A stretch of 64,000 bases of DNA from Zelonia costaricensis (taxonomy: Eukaryota > Euglenozoa > Kinetoplastea > Trypanosomatida > Trypanosomatidae): assembly GCA_030849075.1 (NCBI GenBank), contig JASAOO010003559.1:1-64000 (forward strand), given 5' to 3'. Position 1 is the first letter of the stretch. Every line of letters starts with the position of its first letter. A model generated the notes under the pieces. That model was given only the letters and a program-made list of their open reading frames with translations, did not search any database and was not told the DNA's origin. Of this stretch, positions 27,876-38,285 are shown one piece after another. Made by a program: the position numbers and the translations under genes.

Positions 27876-30344
27876 AAGCTCCCCCGCCTGTGATGTACAG
27901 TCATCCCGTCGCGTGCGTGATGCATCTCCGTGTTTTCCACCCTCCACCCTTTCACAAACCACGCGCACACGGGAGTGCAGCAGTCGAGCCTTGCTCTTAA
28001 CGCGCTAGCCCACCACGTCGAGCGTCCCCTAGAGAAAAAAAAACACCCCAACTTGCGCTGATGCAGTCGCGCGAAGACTGTGCGTTTGTCAGGACGCCGC
28101 GCGGGACAGAAAACCGGCAGGGGGGGGGGGCTGAGTGGAGCGGTGGTGTGCCTTGAAGGACCTCCGCGTTTATACGTAAACGACGCAAGAATTCTCCATT
28201 CTGGCCCACCAACCCCTCAGGGGCCGTGTCTGCGACGATGCCAGCGGTAGAGCGGGGAGGCGGGCGCTGGGGGGGGGGGGGGCNNNNNNNNNNNNNNNGG
28301 GGGGGGGGGGGGCTTCGTTCTTCTTCTTTGTTTTGTCTTCGCGCCCCCCCCCCCGTGCTGGCGGTCGTTCCTTCGCGAATCTGTGTTTGTTTGTCTTGTT
28401 CTCACGCGGCGGCGCCTCGCCCTCTCACACGCACGCCACCACCCTCCCCGCTTCTCAGTCAGTGCACCCCTATCGTCTCTCTACTGTATGTGCATCTGCC
28501 TGCTCACTGCCTGCGCCTGCGCCTGCCCCCCCCTCCCCTCTTCCATCGACTCGTCGTGAGCAAGGTGACGGCGAGTGGAGGTGAGGAGGGAGCAAAAGGG
28601 CGGCGAGGCACTATTCAAGACGGGGTTGGGTGGTGGTGGTGGTGGGGAGGAGAGATTTGAAGGGGAGAGAGTGGAGAGGGATGGGGAGGGGGAGCGACGG
28701 CAAGCGAGCTGGCCCTCTATCGGTTGCCGTGACGAGATGAGCCCCGCTCCAGCCCCCTTCCCCGAGTACTCAGACCCCCCTGTTTTTGTGGGCGAGTGAC
28801 GTTTTCTTGCTGCTCTACGCGCCAGCCTCCCCCTCCCCCGGCTCCACGACCAGTGACTTACAACCTTAGCCTCTACCCCCGCAGTGCTGCTCATTTTTTC
28901 TGTTGTTGTTTCTCTGTGCGTTGTGCGCGTGCTTTATGTCCTCCTTGTCCACCCCATACGCCCGCCGCTCTGCCCTTTCGACCTCTCCCACCGTCTCAGA
29001 CGCTATGGGGCTCACCCGGTCATAGCTTTCTCTTTGCCTCCTCCTTCTGCAGCACGCACAGCCTCCTTTTTTTTGTTTCCGTTTTGCTTATGGCTCTCCG
29101 CTCTCTCTGGTTGTGCCCACCACCTGCCCTAACAAGCGGGTTACACCTTTCGAACCCCTTCCCTTCTCACCCCCCCCCCTGTGTGCCTCGCCCCCGATCC
29201 TTTCCTCTTGTGTCATGCGTTTTTTGTGAGTGGGCGCTGCGCAGCGAAGGGACAAGCACGCCACACCCGCGCCTCCTCCATGACTTCGCGTTGGCCCCGC
29301 TCCGCGTGTGAGGCAAGTGGGCAGTTTGAGTCCAAAACGCCACCGCCGTTGGCGTTTGTGCACCACCCCGAGCTGCATGTTTCAGCGCACTGCCCGCGCG
29401 TCGTGACTGCGTCAAGAGCAGGCGTGGAGCTCGTGGATGCCCGCACCCAACAACGTGTTAGTGCGGGAGCGTGTGCCTTCGTGTGTGTGTATGTGTGCTC
29501 GCCCAAGTGGCGCAAGGAGACATTAGTGTTTCTAAAATGAGAAGGAAAACCTACTTCAGCAGAACGCTCGACACTGTAGAGTTGGCTGTGTGTTGGTGCC
29601 GCCTGCATATGTGATCTATTGAGGAGGCCAATCGGCGGGTTGGACATGTAAACACGACAGCTTCCAGCGCTGCCCGCTTTTCGTCTTGACCGCAGGCTCG
29701 CGGCTCCTCACGCTTGACGAAGTTTCCACGCGGAAGCTCCGAGTCGTCTCCAGCTCGTCGCTCTATCGCTCTCCCCCCCCCCTCGTCACGGACGTCCTCT
29801 CCTTGCGTTGAGTGGCCCTCCTCTGCGTCTTTTTCCTTTTGCGCCTCCACTTTGCTGCCCACGCACCGCTCCACCACACGCCGGTCACTCCGCAACCGGA
29901 AACGGCGCCCGACGCAACACAAAACAAAACAAACAAGAGAACAAGCGTCGGAGAGTTTTGAGAGGTGCCGTTACGTACACGTCCCGGCTCGCCCCCCCCC
30001 CCCCACACACACATACACCCAGACAGCGTGAGGGGTGTGTCTTGCCCACACCACGAGCACGGCGCTCCCTAGCTGCTCTACCTCTCCAACTCCACCGCGT
30101 CGAGCACCGGCGTGGGATCAGGAGCAAAGGGACATTTTTCGCGAATCTCCGCCCCACCCCCCCTCCCCTGGCCTACACACCCCGCCCACACCATTTCCGC
30201 CTTCGCACCAGTTTGGCACCGAAGCGTCACGAAGCGCTCACCACAGTCACTCATACACCGCTGTGGCCAGTGCTCCTCCGTCTGCGTTTCTGTCGCCGCG
30301 TCTGTGCGTTCGCGGCACGCTCGATCGTTGGGGCACGCAGCAGG
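27876..30344 (+). other. Intergenic region, Apd1-like gene to kelch gene
   Basis: No credible gene. It includes a G-run/N-gap (28269-28312), G-rich patches near 28620-28700, pyrimidine tracts at 28810-29180 that produce a spurious 171-codon frame, and a C run near 29992-30004. A duplex-rich, less biased segment lies at 29370-29720, in which I recognise nothing. Confidence 0.55.
28284..28298. other. Assembly gap (15 N) inside a G homopolymer
   Basis: Fifteen N are flanked on the left by about 14 G plus a C and on the right by about 14 G. Both edges are low-complexity, so the true length of missing sequence is uncertain. Confidence 0.95.
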
Positions 30345-31799
30345 ATGGAGCCGTGCAATAGCCTCTCGGAGTTTCCCTACGCGGAGGCGACCGCGGCGGC
30401 GGCCGGCAAGCGGGCCCCGCCGTCGCCCAAGAGTCTCCCGGCGCCGTGGACGACGTCGATCACAGAGTCCATCACCGCCTGCACGGAGGACCGCATCTTC
30501 GCCATTGGCGGCTTCGACGTCCGCACGCAGCGCATGGTGGCGTACACACGGATGTGGGACGCCGCGGCGCATGTCTGGACGCGGCTGCCCGACGCCCCAG
30601 TGCGCGTCTCACACGGCGGCGCCGTGGCCGTGCCCGGTGACAGCTCCCTCCTGCTCTTCGGCGGCTGGGACGGGGAGGGCTGCAACGCCGAGCTCTGGCA
30701 CCTCCACCCACAGCGGAGCGACGTGGGCGGCATTGCTGACTCACTACAGTCCTCAGCACGGAAAAGCACGTCAACGAACGGCAGCCCCGCGGCTGTCTCG
30801 GCGGCTCCGTCCAACGGCAAAGGGCGCGCTAACAAAGCAGGCGAGAACGCCGTCCTCCAGTGGGATCGGATTGAGGCGGATTCCCGGGTCTCTGCGCGGC
30901 CGGTCGGCCGCTACGCCCATGCGATGGCCGCAGGTGCGGCCCCCACAGCCGCACGCCTCGCCGGCGCCCCGCGCTCGCCACCGTCCGCCGCGGTGCGGTC
31001 CACCGCGGCCGAACCGACTGCGGCAGCCTTCACGACGACTGGAATTCTGGCGCAGACTGCCACGGAGCCGGTGATTTACGTCTTTGGCGGCAACGACACA
31101 TCGAGCCGCCTGAACGACGTGTGGCGCCTGTGGGTGACGCCGTCTGTGGAGCAGCAAGTGGCGCACTGGGAGCGGCTTGAGGTCGCACCGGGGGTGAGCC
31201 CGTGTCCCCGTGAGGACGCTGTGGTGGCCTTTGACGACGCGCGCAAGTGCCTGTGGGTCTACGGCGGGCGCACGGCCTCGGGCACTCTAGATGATCTGTG
31301 GTGTCTCTCCCTGGCAGACGGGCGGGCGTCGCAGGCGCACGTCTGGACGCCGGTGCAGCCGCTGGGTGGACACTCGCTCGGGCCGACGCGGCGCGACCTT
31401 TCCCCCGACTGCGTGCCGGCAGCGGCCCTGGTGGAGAGTGGGTGCCTCTACCTCTCCTTCGCCGACACGCCCGAGTCGGCAAAGCGGGTGTACGGCAACG
31501 ACCGTGTACCGCTCTACCGTTTTCGCCTCACCACACACCAGTGGCGTCCTCTTTCGCTCGCCGAGGACGAGCAGCAGACCCGCCCCTCGACGGCCGCGCG
31601 GAACTCCGTTCGCTCGGTGCAGCAGCCGACGGCCTTCCGCTTCCCCGCCTCGTGCGCGTGCGGGCGTTTCCTGTACTGGCTCAAGGATGCCTCAGACGAC
31701 GATACGCCCGCGGCTCTCAGCACGCCGGGAGTGGTGTGCGTGGAGCTCAACATGCCCGCCACGAAGCCGGCGAAGCGGCGCACCGAGCGCAACCGCTGA
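30345..31799 (+). CDS. Kelch-repeat protein
   Basis: 484 residues. Kelch signatures recur: RIFAIGGFDVRTQ with W-x-LPDAP (about 45-85), LLLFGGWDGEGCNAELW (about 101-117), VIYVFGGNDTSSRLNDVWRL (about 243-262) and CLWVYGGRTASGTLDDLWCL (about 303-322). Each has a hydrophobic strand, a GG and a downstream W or L at kelch spacing. At least four clear blades can be seen, with weaker ones towards the C terminus. A Ser/Ala-rich insert (about 130-235) interrupts the propeller between blades two and three. There is no BTB, BACK or kinase domain. Kelch propellers are protein-binding platforms, and the partner is unknown. The first in-frame ATG after the pyrimidine-rich leader is at 30345. Confidence 0.85.
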   Translation: MEPCNSLSEFPYAEATAAAAGKRAPPSPKSLPAPWTTSITESITACTEDRIFAIGGFDVRTQRMVAYTRMWDAAAHVWTRLPDAPVRVSHGGAVAVPGDSSLLLFGGWDGEGCNAELWHLHPQRSDVGGIADSLQSSARKSTSTNGSPAAVSAAPSNGKGRANKAGENAVLQWDRIEADSRVSARPVGRYAHAMAAGAAPTAARLAGAPRSPPSAAVRSTAAEPTAAAFTTTGILAQTATEPVIYVFGGNDTSSRLNDVWRLWVTPSVEQQVAHWERLEVAPGVSPCPREDAVVAFDDARKCLWVYGGRTASGTLDDLWCLSLADGRASQAHVWTPVQPLGGHSLGPTRRDLSPDCVPAAALVESGCLYLSFADTPESAKRVYGNDRVPLYRFRLTTHQWRPLSLAEDEQQTRPSTAARNSVRSVQQPTAFRFPASCACGRFLYWLKDASDDDTPAALSTPGVVCVELNMPATKPAKRRTERNR

Positions 31800-33871
31800 G
31801 ACGACGCGTTTGGGCGCAAGGTGAAAGCTCGCCAGCACCGCTCTGCTCCTCGGGAGGGAAGGGGGGGGGGGGGGCTCTGTCTCTCCTCTGGCATACCGCG
31901 CGTTTTACGAAGCTACAAGGCTTGCAGCTCACCTTGACTCCTTGTTTTTCTGTCTTCGTGAGCGCGAGCACAGCACGTGCAGTGCCACAGCTGGAACGCT
32001 GGCCTCGTCTTGTTTTTTTTCCCCCGCTGCTGCTGCTGCTGCTGCTGCTTCATGGCGTTTGCTGCACCGCGCCACCTTGCACGGGCGCCACCTCGCTCTC
32101 TCCACAGTCCTGTCCCCCACTCGGCACCGTGAGGCACACCTCTCCGGCGATCGCTGGTTGGGGGCGCGCTCCGCCGCCGTTCCATTGTGCTCGCACGCGC
32201 GCCTATTCTCGCTTACCTGGGTCTCCGCGACACTGGCACAACACTCTGCTATCCTCCCTCTTCCACCCCCCCTCTTCTCCCGCTTCATTTTTTTCTTTGT
32301 GCGTGACGTGGAACTGTAGCAGGCAACGCGGCGGTAGGCGCGCGTGAGTGTGCAGGCGCAAGTCACGGTAGCGGCCGCCGACGCCTAACGGAATTGCCGA
32401 AGTGGCGTGGCAGGAGAGGTGGAGTGGCGTGAGCCGCACCCACGCCCTTTTCTCCTCCAGCGCTCCTTCTCCTCCTTCCACCCAGCACCCACGTCCCAAA
32501 CGACAATCGGAGAAGTGGGCTTGCGATGCTGGGCCAAGTGCACAAGCCGCGTATGGACCGTCTTTTTTGTCCCTTTCTTTTCCTCTGCAGACCGTGCCCT
32601 GGTCCCGGTGCGTCTGCGCGTGTGCTTGTGTTTCACAGGTGCAAGGAGGAGGAGACGGAAGACGACGGCGAGGGGGAGGCTCCTTGGTCCGCCCCTTGTC
32701 CGTTTCCTGGCGCGCTTCGAGTGTTGTTTCTGCGAGTTGCCTTCTCGTAGCGGAGTTGTTGCAGGAGCTTCTCACGAACCGAGAACAACAAAAAAGATGA
32801 CTTGGTGCGGTGGGAGAAGTTGGAATCGTGGCGCTGATGTGGCTCGTGGCACGTCAGAAGCGCCACATGAAACCCCCTCCCATCCCCCCCTCCAACCCTC
32901 ACACTACCGCACCTCCTTTTGTCATTCCCCCCTTTTGCCTTTTTCTTTTCTTGTCTGTGCACCATCTCGCTTTCGTGAGATTTTCGTGCCTGCGTGGGTG
33001 ACGTCTTTCCCCACTCCCCCCCCCCCCGAACCTGCACCCCTGTGTGAACTAGCGCCCAAGACGGGGCTTTTGCGTACGACAACAACAGCAACAGAAGAAG
33101 AAAAGAAAAGAAACAAACACACACACACTTGGAAAGCCGTGTTTCGCCAAGGCTGCACCGAGGTGAGCGGCGGGAAAATGACTTGGCCTTTTCCACCCTC
33201 CCCTCTTGTACTTGAGAGGCGTCGCGCACGGAGTGTGGACGGCTCCGTGGCCGTCCTCGTGACAATGAGGCTGCGCGCAATGCGAAATAGTGACCGCGGG
33301 TTGCTCTGTGGCTGACCTGGGGGGGCAGGAGGTACGAGAGACCGGCAAAACACTATGCTGCTGCGCGTGACTGGCCATCCGACACGCCGCTCGCATTGCA
33401 GCGGAGCACTGAGGTGGAGGTGCTTGAGTCGTATGCCAAGTCCCAGCTGCAATCGAAAACGACTCTTCGATATGGCGCTCGTCGCGCAGATTAGTGTCCC
33501 TCTCCTCCCTGTCCTTGTATCTGATACCCAAGAAAACACAACAAAAACGCGACCTCGACGTTAACGAGACAGGGCACAAGTTCGTCGTGAACTTTTTCGC
33601 TCGCATACAGGAGGGCGCTTTTGTCCTTTGAAAAGGAATCGGAAGCGGTTTGGAAGCGCCACACACACACACACACAAAAGAGAGCACAGAGAGCTACCT
33701 CCCGCACTTCCAGGGTTCAGGCTGCAACACGTGTTAATTCTGCCGCACGAAATCAAAAACGCACATCAGACTTCCCGCTCCTCCCCTCTCAACCCCCCAC
33801 CCCCGCCCCGTACGAAGGCTACCCCGACAGCAACGCCAACGCCATCCCCTCCACTTACTCTCAGAGTGATC
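31800..33871 (+). other. Intergenic region, kelch gene to nucleoporin gene
   Basis: No credible gene. G run near 31861-31873, T run near 32012 followed by a CTG-repeat stretch near 32024-32049, C run near 33019 and a CA run near 33662-33678. The forward frame 32407-33315 is translated pyrimidine tract. Confidence 0.6.
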
Positions 33872-35170
33872 ATGAGCGACGCTCCCCGGAAGCGCGTCGC
33901 GGGTGACCAGCTCACTCGCGACGACGACGGCGATGACCGTGCCGACGCCGAATTTGCGCAGACACCGCAACTCGCAGATGACGCAGAGATGGCGACTCGG
34001 CGTGTGTTGCGTGTGCGTCGCCCCGGCGAGCCGGCGCAGCCGGCGCCAAACGCGTTCGCCAGCACCGGCTTTGCCTTTAAGGATGCCTCAGCCAGCGGGT
34101 CGGCGACGTCTGCGGTGAAGCCGTCGTTTGGGTTCGCGGCTCCAAGCGGCGGAGGCGGCGGCACTGCACCACCGGCCTTCTCCTTCAACGCGCCTGCCTC
34201 GTCGCCGGCGTCGTCGTCTTCCACGGCAGACGCAAAGGCGCCGCCCTCGTTCGGCTTCGCAAGCGCGGCAAAGCCCTCCAACCTGGCGGCGCCCAGCGGC
34301 TTCACCTTCGGCAGCGCCACAAGCAACGCCAGCACGTCGCCGGCCAGCACCGGTACCAGTACCGCCACCACCACCACGCCCATGTCCTTCTCCTTCGGCG
34401 CGCCAGCAAAGCCCACGACGACGCCGTCGACGGGCGGCTTCAGCTTTGGTGCCACCACGGCTGCTGCTGCTGCTGCTGCTGCCCCGTCTTCCGCGGCCAG
34501 TGCGCCCACTACCAGCGGCAGTGGCGGTGGCTTCAGCTTCGGCTTCACCCCAGCGGCGAAGCCGGCACCTGCGAGAACGGACGACGCGGCACCCACCTCG
34601 TCTAGCGCGCCGGCCCCGCTCTTCGGGGCCGGCAGCTTCAACTTCGGCATGGCGGTCAACAGCTTCGTCGAGGCGCGCAAGAAGATGGAGGAGGAGAAGC
34701 AGGACAAGAAGAGTGACAGCGAGAACGACGACGACGCGGATGCCCCCAAAGACGACGCGGACGGCAACGGCTTCGGCAGCGAGGTTGTGGCGCAGACGGC
34801 GCGCGACGTGCTGGCTAGCGGACCGTCGAAGCTCTTCTTGTTTGAGAACGGCGAGGCGGGGGCGGCCGGTCGCTGGGTGGAGCGCGGCACGGGTGAGGCG
34901 CGGCTGATCGCCGAGGAGAAGAAGACCGAAGCCGGCACGCACGTGCATCGCCTTCTGGTCCGTGCCGGCTACGCACTGAACGCCACGGTGCGCAAGAGCC
35001 TCTTCACGCTGTCCAAGACGGAGACCAAGCACCTCGTCATGGCCGTCGCCACGGCGGAGGGGCCCCACACGTACCTCCTCAAGTTCACCGGCGCCAACGC
35101 CGAGGCGAACACGGCCAAGTTCTCTGAGGAGATCAAGAAGATCATGGACGCTGCCGGGGAATCGAGCTAA
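33872..35170 (+). CDS. FG-repeat nucleoporin with Ran-binding domain (Nup50/Nup2-like)
   Basis: 432 residues. The N terminus (MSDAPRKRVAGDQLTRDDD) is short and charged, as in Nup50/Nup2, where it binds importin alpha. Residues about 60-270 hold some eight FxFG-type repeats (FAFKDA, FGFAAP, FSFNAP, FGFASA, FTFGSA, FSFGAP, FSFGAT, FSFGFT, then FNFGMA) in Ser/Ala/Thr/Pro linkers. An acidic Lys/Glu/Asp stretch follows (about 270-300). The last 120 residues look like a RanBP1-type domain: KLFLFENG, then GRWVERGTGEARLIAEE, HRLLVRAGYALNATVRK and TYLLKFTGANAEANTAKFSEEI. This order (basic N terminus, FG repeats, RanBD) is that of Nup50 and yeast Nup2, mobile basket-side nucleoporins that bind Ran-GTP. 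The frame is open upstream, but ATG 33872 fits best. Confidence 0.85.
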   Translation: MSDAPRKRVAGDQLTRDDDGDDRADAEFAQTPQLADDAEMATRRVLRVRRPGEPAQPAPNAFASTGFAFKDASASGSATSAVKPSFGFAAPSGGGGGTAPPAFSFNAPASSPASSSSTADAKAPPSFGFASAAKPSNLAAPSGFTFGSATSNASTSPASTGTSTATTTTPMSFSFGAPAKPTTTPSTGGFSFGATTAAAAAAAAPSSAASAPTTSGSGGGFSFGFTPAAKPAPARTDDAAPTSSSAPAPLFGAGSFNFGMAVNSFVEARKKMEEEKQDKKSDSENDDDADAPKDDADGNGFGSEVVAQTARDVLASGPSKLFLFENGEAGAAGRWVERGTGEARLIAEEKKTEAGTHVHRLLVRAGYALNATVRKSLFTLSKTETKHLVMAVATAEGPHTYLLKFTGANAEANTAKFSEEIKKIMDAAGESS

Positions 35171-36277
35171 GGTGCGGTAACTCATGCATCGCATTGCCAC
35201 CAGCCAGCCAGCCAGCCAGCTCCCCCCCTTCCCTCCCTCCCGCTTGTCTCTCCTTTATTTCGGCGCTGGTGCCTCTCCACCCCCTCAGCTTCCCCCCTGT
35301 CCTCTTTGCCCAGCCACTGACGAAGGCGTGCACGCTGTTGAAGGGGCGGAGCACTACCACGGTGGTGAGCGTGTCGCTCACATTTCTTGGGTTGTGAGGG
35401 GCGAGGGTGGCCACTTTGTGGTAAAATGCACGTTCGCTAATCAGAAAAAAGGAAAAAAAAAACAGATCACAGCACTCACGCCAACGGACACAAGCACCGA
35501 TTGCTGAGAGAGAGATGGAAAGCTGCGGCGCGAGGCGTTCACCTCTACTCGGCTGTTGTTGGCAGCCATTGCCACACGGGGCGAAGAAAGGCGCGCCTGA
35601 CCGCTGCAGCTGAAAAGAGACGAACTCGTAAGCACGCTTGGCGGCTGCGATCCCGCGATGCCCACCCATCCAAAAGATAAGAAGACGTGCCTCGTGCTCT
35701 CAGCGATTTTCAGCGTGCCTGGCTTCTAATGTGGGTGTGTCACGGTCTCACGCCTGGCGTTCCCCCCACTCTTGCCAGCCTGACTCTCCGGCGTGTGCTT
35801 GTGTCCGCCCGATCGCATCTGTGGCAGTCTGCATGTGGCCCGCGCAGCTGCGATTGCACCCGCAGCATATCCGCCCCTTGCGAGTGAACACGGCTTCTCA
35901 CGTGATCGCAATCTACGCCCCACTCGCGTTCTTCGCCTGCACAAGCGCACACCTCCGCCCCCTCCCCCTCCCGCCCCCCAAAAGCAAACTAAAACAACAA
36001 AGCGCACATACACATCGAACGTACTCTACTGCGCGACAACGGCTCGGCACGCCCCACTCGTGCTTGTCTCCCCTCCTATCTCTCTTGTGTTGCTGCCGTC
36101 TCCCTGAAGAGCGGTGAGTCTATAGGCGCTGCTTCTTCTTTTTTGGCTTGTTGTGACCGACTTAACGTGCTGGAGCCGGGGCGCCCCTCGCCCGCGCGCG
36201 GACTCCCTGCCCCCCTTTTTTCCTCCAGCCGCGACGCCGCTCGGTGCACCGGCCGTTTGCCACCGGTGCATCGCGCC
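35171..36277 (+). other. Intergenic region, nucleoporin to FIS1-like gene
   Basis: No gene seen. A short CAGC tetramer repeat lies near 35199-35220 and an A-rich patch near 35445-35462. Pyrimidine-rich stretches from 36065 to 36145 probably carry the splice signal for the next gene. Confidence 0.6.
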
Positions 36278-37351
36278 ATGTTCCTCTTTTCGTCCTCGGC
36301 CCCACCCGCCGCCCCCGCGTCTTCGCCGCCGTCCCCATCGCGGCCGGAGACGGCGGAGCCGGCGGGCTTCGTGGAGGCGGTGCACGTTCTGCGCACGCCG
36401 GACCCCCGCTACGACGCCATCCTGTACCCGTCGGAGGAGCAGCTCGAGAACCTCAACGCGGTCATCAAGGGGCTACGGCTGGAGCTTGACAACGGCGTGG
36501 ACGAGGCGACAGGTGACTCGACCGCGTACGAGCTCGCCGTGGCGCTGCTGTGGCACGTGGACAAGGCCCTCATCGAGGAGGGCATGCAGCTGATGGAGTT
36601 CTTGCTGAAGGGTCGGTGGGACCAGCATTGGTCCACGGTGGTGCGCCCCCGCATCGGCGACGCCGACGACGCCGAGATGGCGCGGCGGCACGGCGTGCAG
36701 AGCGTGGCAGACGGCGACGCCGACGACGTGTCGGCGGACACGGTCGACCCGCATGCAGACTCGTGCGAAGCGCTGCCAGGTGCAGCACCTCAGCCGGCGA
36801 CCACGACGGCGTCGGGGGTGCTGTACGGCTCCGCGGTGCAGTTCGCCACGGCGCCCCCGCCGCCTGAGGACGAGTGCGACTCGGTGCCGCCGTCGCTTGT
36901 GCGTGACCGTGGCTCATCACCGCTTGTCGCGCGCGTCAACTCAGCGATCGCCGGGGCGTCCGCGTCTTCGTGTGCGGCCTCTGTCGCAGCCCAGTCAGCC
37001 GCCGCGCCGAGTGCGGCGACGCCCTCGGGCAGCACCCGGCAGACCTCGAGCACCTGCTTCACGAGCCCTGGCACGATGAGCTGCAGCACCGACAAGGCCA
37101 CCACCTCCTCCTCGCGCGGCGCCGACGCGCACGACGAGCGGCTCTCGCGATGCTACTATCACCTCGCCGTGGGCCACACGAAGCTGCGCCACAATGACAA
37201 GGCGCTCTTCTTTCTGAGGAACGCGCTTGAGCTGGCCCCGCGCAGCGAGGATGTGCTGCTGCTGCGGCGGCTCGTGAGTGCGCGCGTGCTCGTACGCCGC
37301 TACGTTTTTGGCTCCCTTCGGCTTTTGGCGCTGGGGCTGCTTTTCCTCTAG
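36278..37351 (+). CDS. FIS1: FIS1-like mitochondrial/peroxisomal fission adaptor with a large insertion
   Basis: 357 residues, where FIS1 proteins are usually about 150. The first TPR-like block (about 80-113) reads TAYELAVALLW, then KALIEEGMQLMEFLLKG, matching the FIS1 pattern FEYAW-L, then GI-LLEELL. The second block (about 287-322) reads LSRCYYHLAVGHTKLRHND then KALFFLRNALELAP, matching the FIS1 YYLALG-YKL, YEKAL and LL--EP pattern. The last 20 residues (RRYVFGSLRLLALGLLFL) are a tail anchor, preceded by Arg residues. Between the blocks lies about 170 residues of Ser/Ala/Thr-rich, partly acidic sequence with no counterpart in FIS1. FIS1 sits in the outer mitochondrial and peroxisomal membranes and recruits dynamin-type fission factors. 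The tail lacks the lysines that usually follow the anchor. Confidence 0.72.
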   Translation: MFLFSSSAPPAAPASSPPSPSRPETAEPAGFVEAVHVLRTPDPRYDAILYPSEEQLENLNAVIKGLRLELDNGVDEATGDSTAYELAVALLWHVDKALIEEGMQLMEFLLKGRWDQHWSTVVRPRIGDADDAEMARRHGVQSVADGDADDVSADTVDPHADSCEALPGAAPQPATTTASGVLYGSAVQFATAPPPPEDECDSVPPSLVRDRGSSPLVARVNSAIAGASASSCAASVAAQSAAAPSAATPSGSTRQTSSTCFTSPGTMSCSTDKATTSSSRGADAHDERLSRCYYHLAVGHTKLRHNDKALFFLRNALELAPRSEDVLLLRRLVSARVLVRRYVFGSLRLLALGLLFL

Positions 37352-38285
37352 TCGGCAGCGCCAGCGTACAGTGAATTGTCCGTGTGCGTGTGTGTTTGCG
37401 TGTCTCTGCGTGACTTTGTGGTTACTTGGCTCACCCAGCACTTTGCCTTCCTTTCCCTTTCTTTCGGTGTTGATGTTGAACTGCTCTGCTACTATACAAC
37501 GGTTTACGAGCTGCTTGCGTGCTTGCTTGACCAAGGTCACCCCTGTGTTCCTCCTACATCTGCAAGTGGAATGAAAGAGAATGAACAAGAGGAGTGCCTC
37601 TTGATGTGTGGCGGCGCTGAAGCCTGCAGTGATGCTGCAGTTGGGTGCGCCGGAGAGGCGTGCGCTATGATGCAACCTTGACGGAGTTTTGTGGTGCACC
37701 TGTTGCATGGCTCAACTTGAAACCCGGCAAACGGCTCAGTCTCTCCCCGTCGCTTCACACACACACACACACACATACACACACACACACACACGCACCC
37801 GTACCGAATTCAAACGCGCATGCATGTGCGCAGCAGCAACCACACCGGTCAAACGTGCAGTGAGGCGCCGATTTAGGAAACGGCGCCTCTTCCCCGAAGA
37901 AAGAGAGCCGTGCCCCCGACGGCTTCACGCGAGCGGAAGAAGCACACGCGCAGACGTCGGCTGAAGAGTCTGAGGCCCGCTGGAATACCACACGCCGTCT
38001 CCCATCGTCAAGCGACTCTAAGAGTGCAGACTCGCTACACACAAAGACCCACCCACCCCTCCACACACATACACACACACACACGGAACAATCCTCACAC
38101 AGAAGACCACAAGCTGAGTAGAAACACACAACCTGAGGGGCGACAAAGAAGCACCTCAAGCGCCCCCAACAACCCACAGCGCCCCCCCCCCCTCCTTGCC
38201 GGAGTTTATCCCTCGCGTCGTCTGCACCGCTTCATAGAGTTCGTGGTTCGCTCCTTTCGTAGACCCCTCAGCTCAAGCTGCTCGC
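37352..38285 (+). other. Intergenic region, FIS1-like gene to basic protein gene
   Basis: No gene seen. GT-rich tract at 37380-37400, CA runs at 37756-37794 and about 38062-38084, and a C run near 38189. An AG-rich segment lies between. Confidence 0.6.
37756..37794. repeat. CA dinucleotide microsatellite
   Basis: Nineteen CA-type units with a single TA interruption at about 37776. Confidence 0.9.

Noticed and set aside
33650..33871. Upstream extension of the nucleoporin frame
   Set aside because: The added residues come from CA repeats and pyrimidine tract. The Nup50-like N terminus begins cleanly at 33872.
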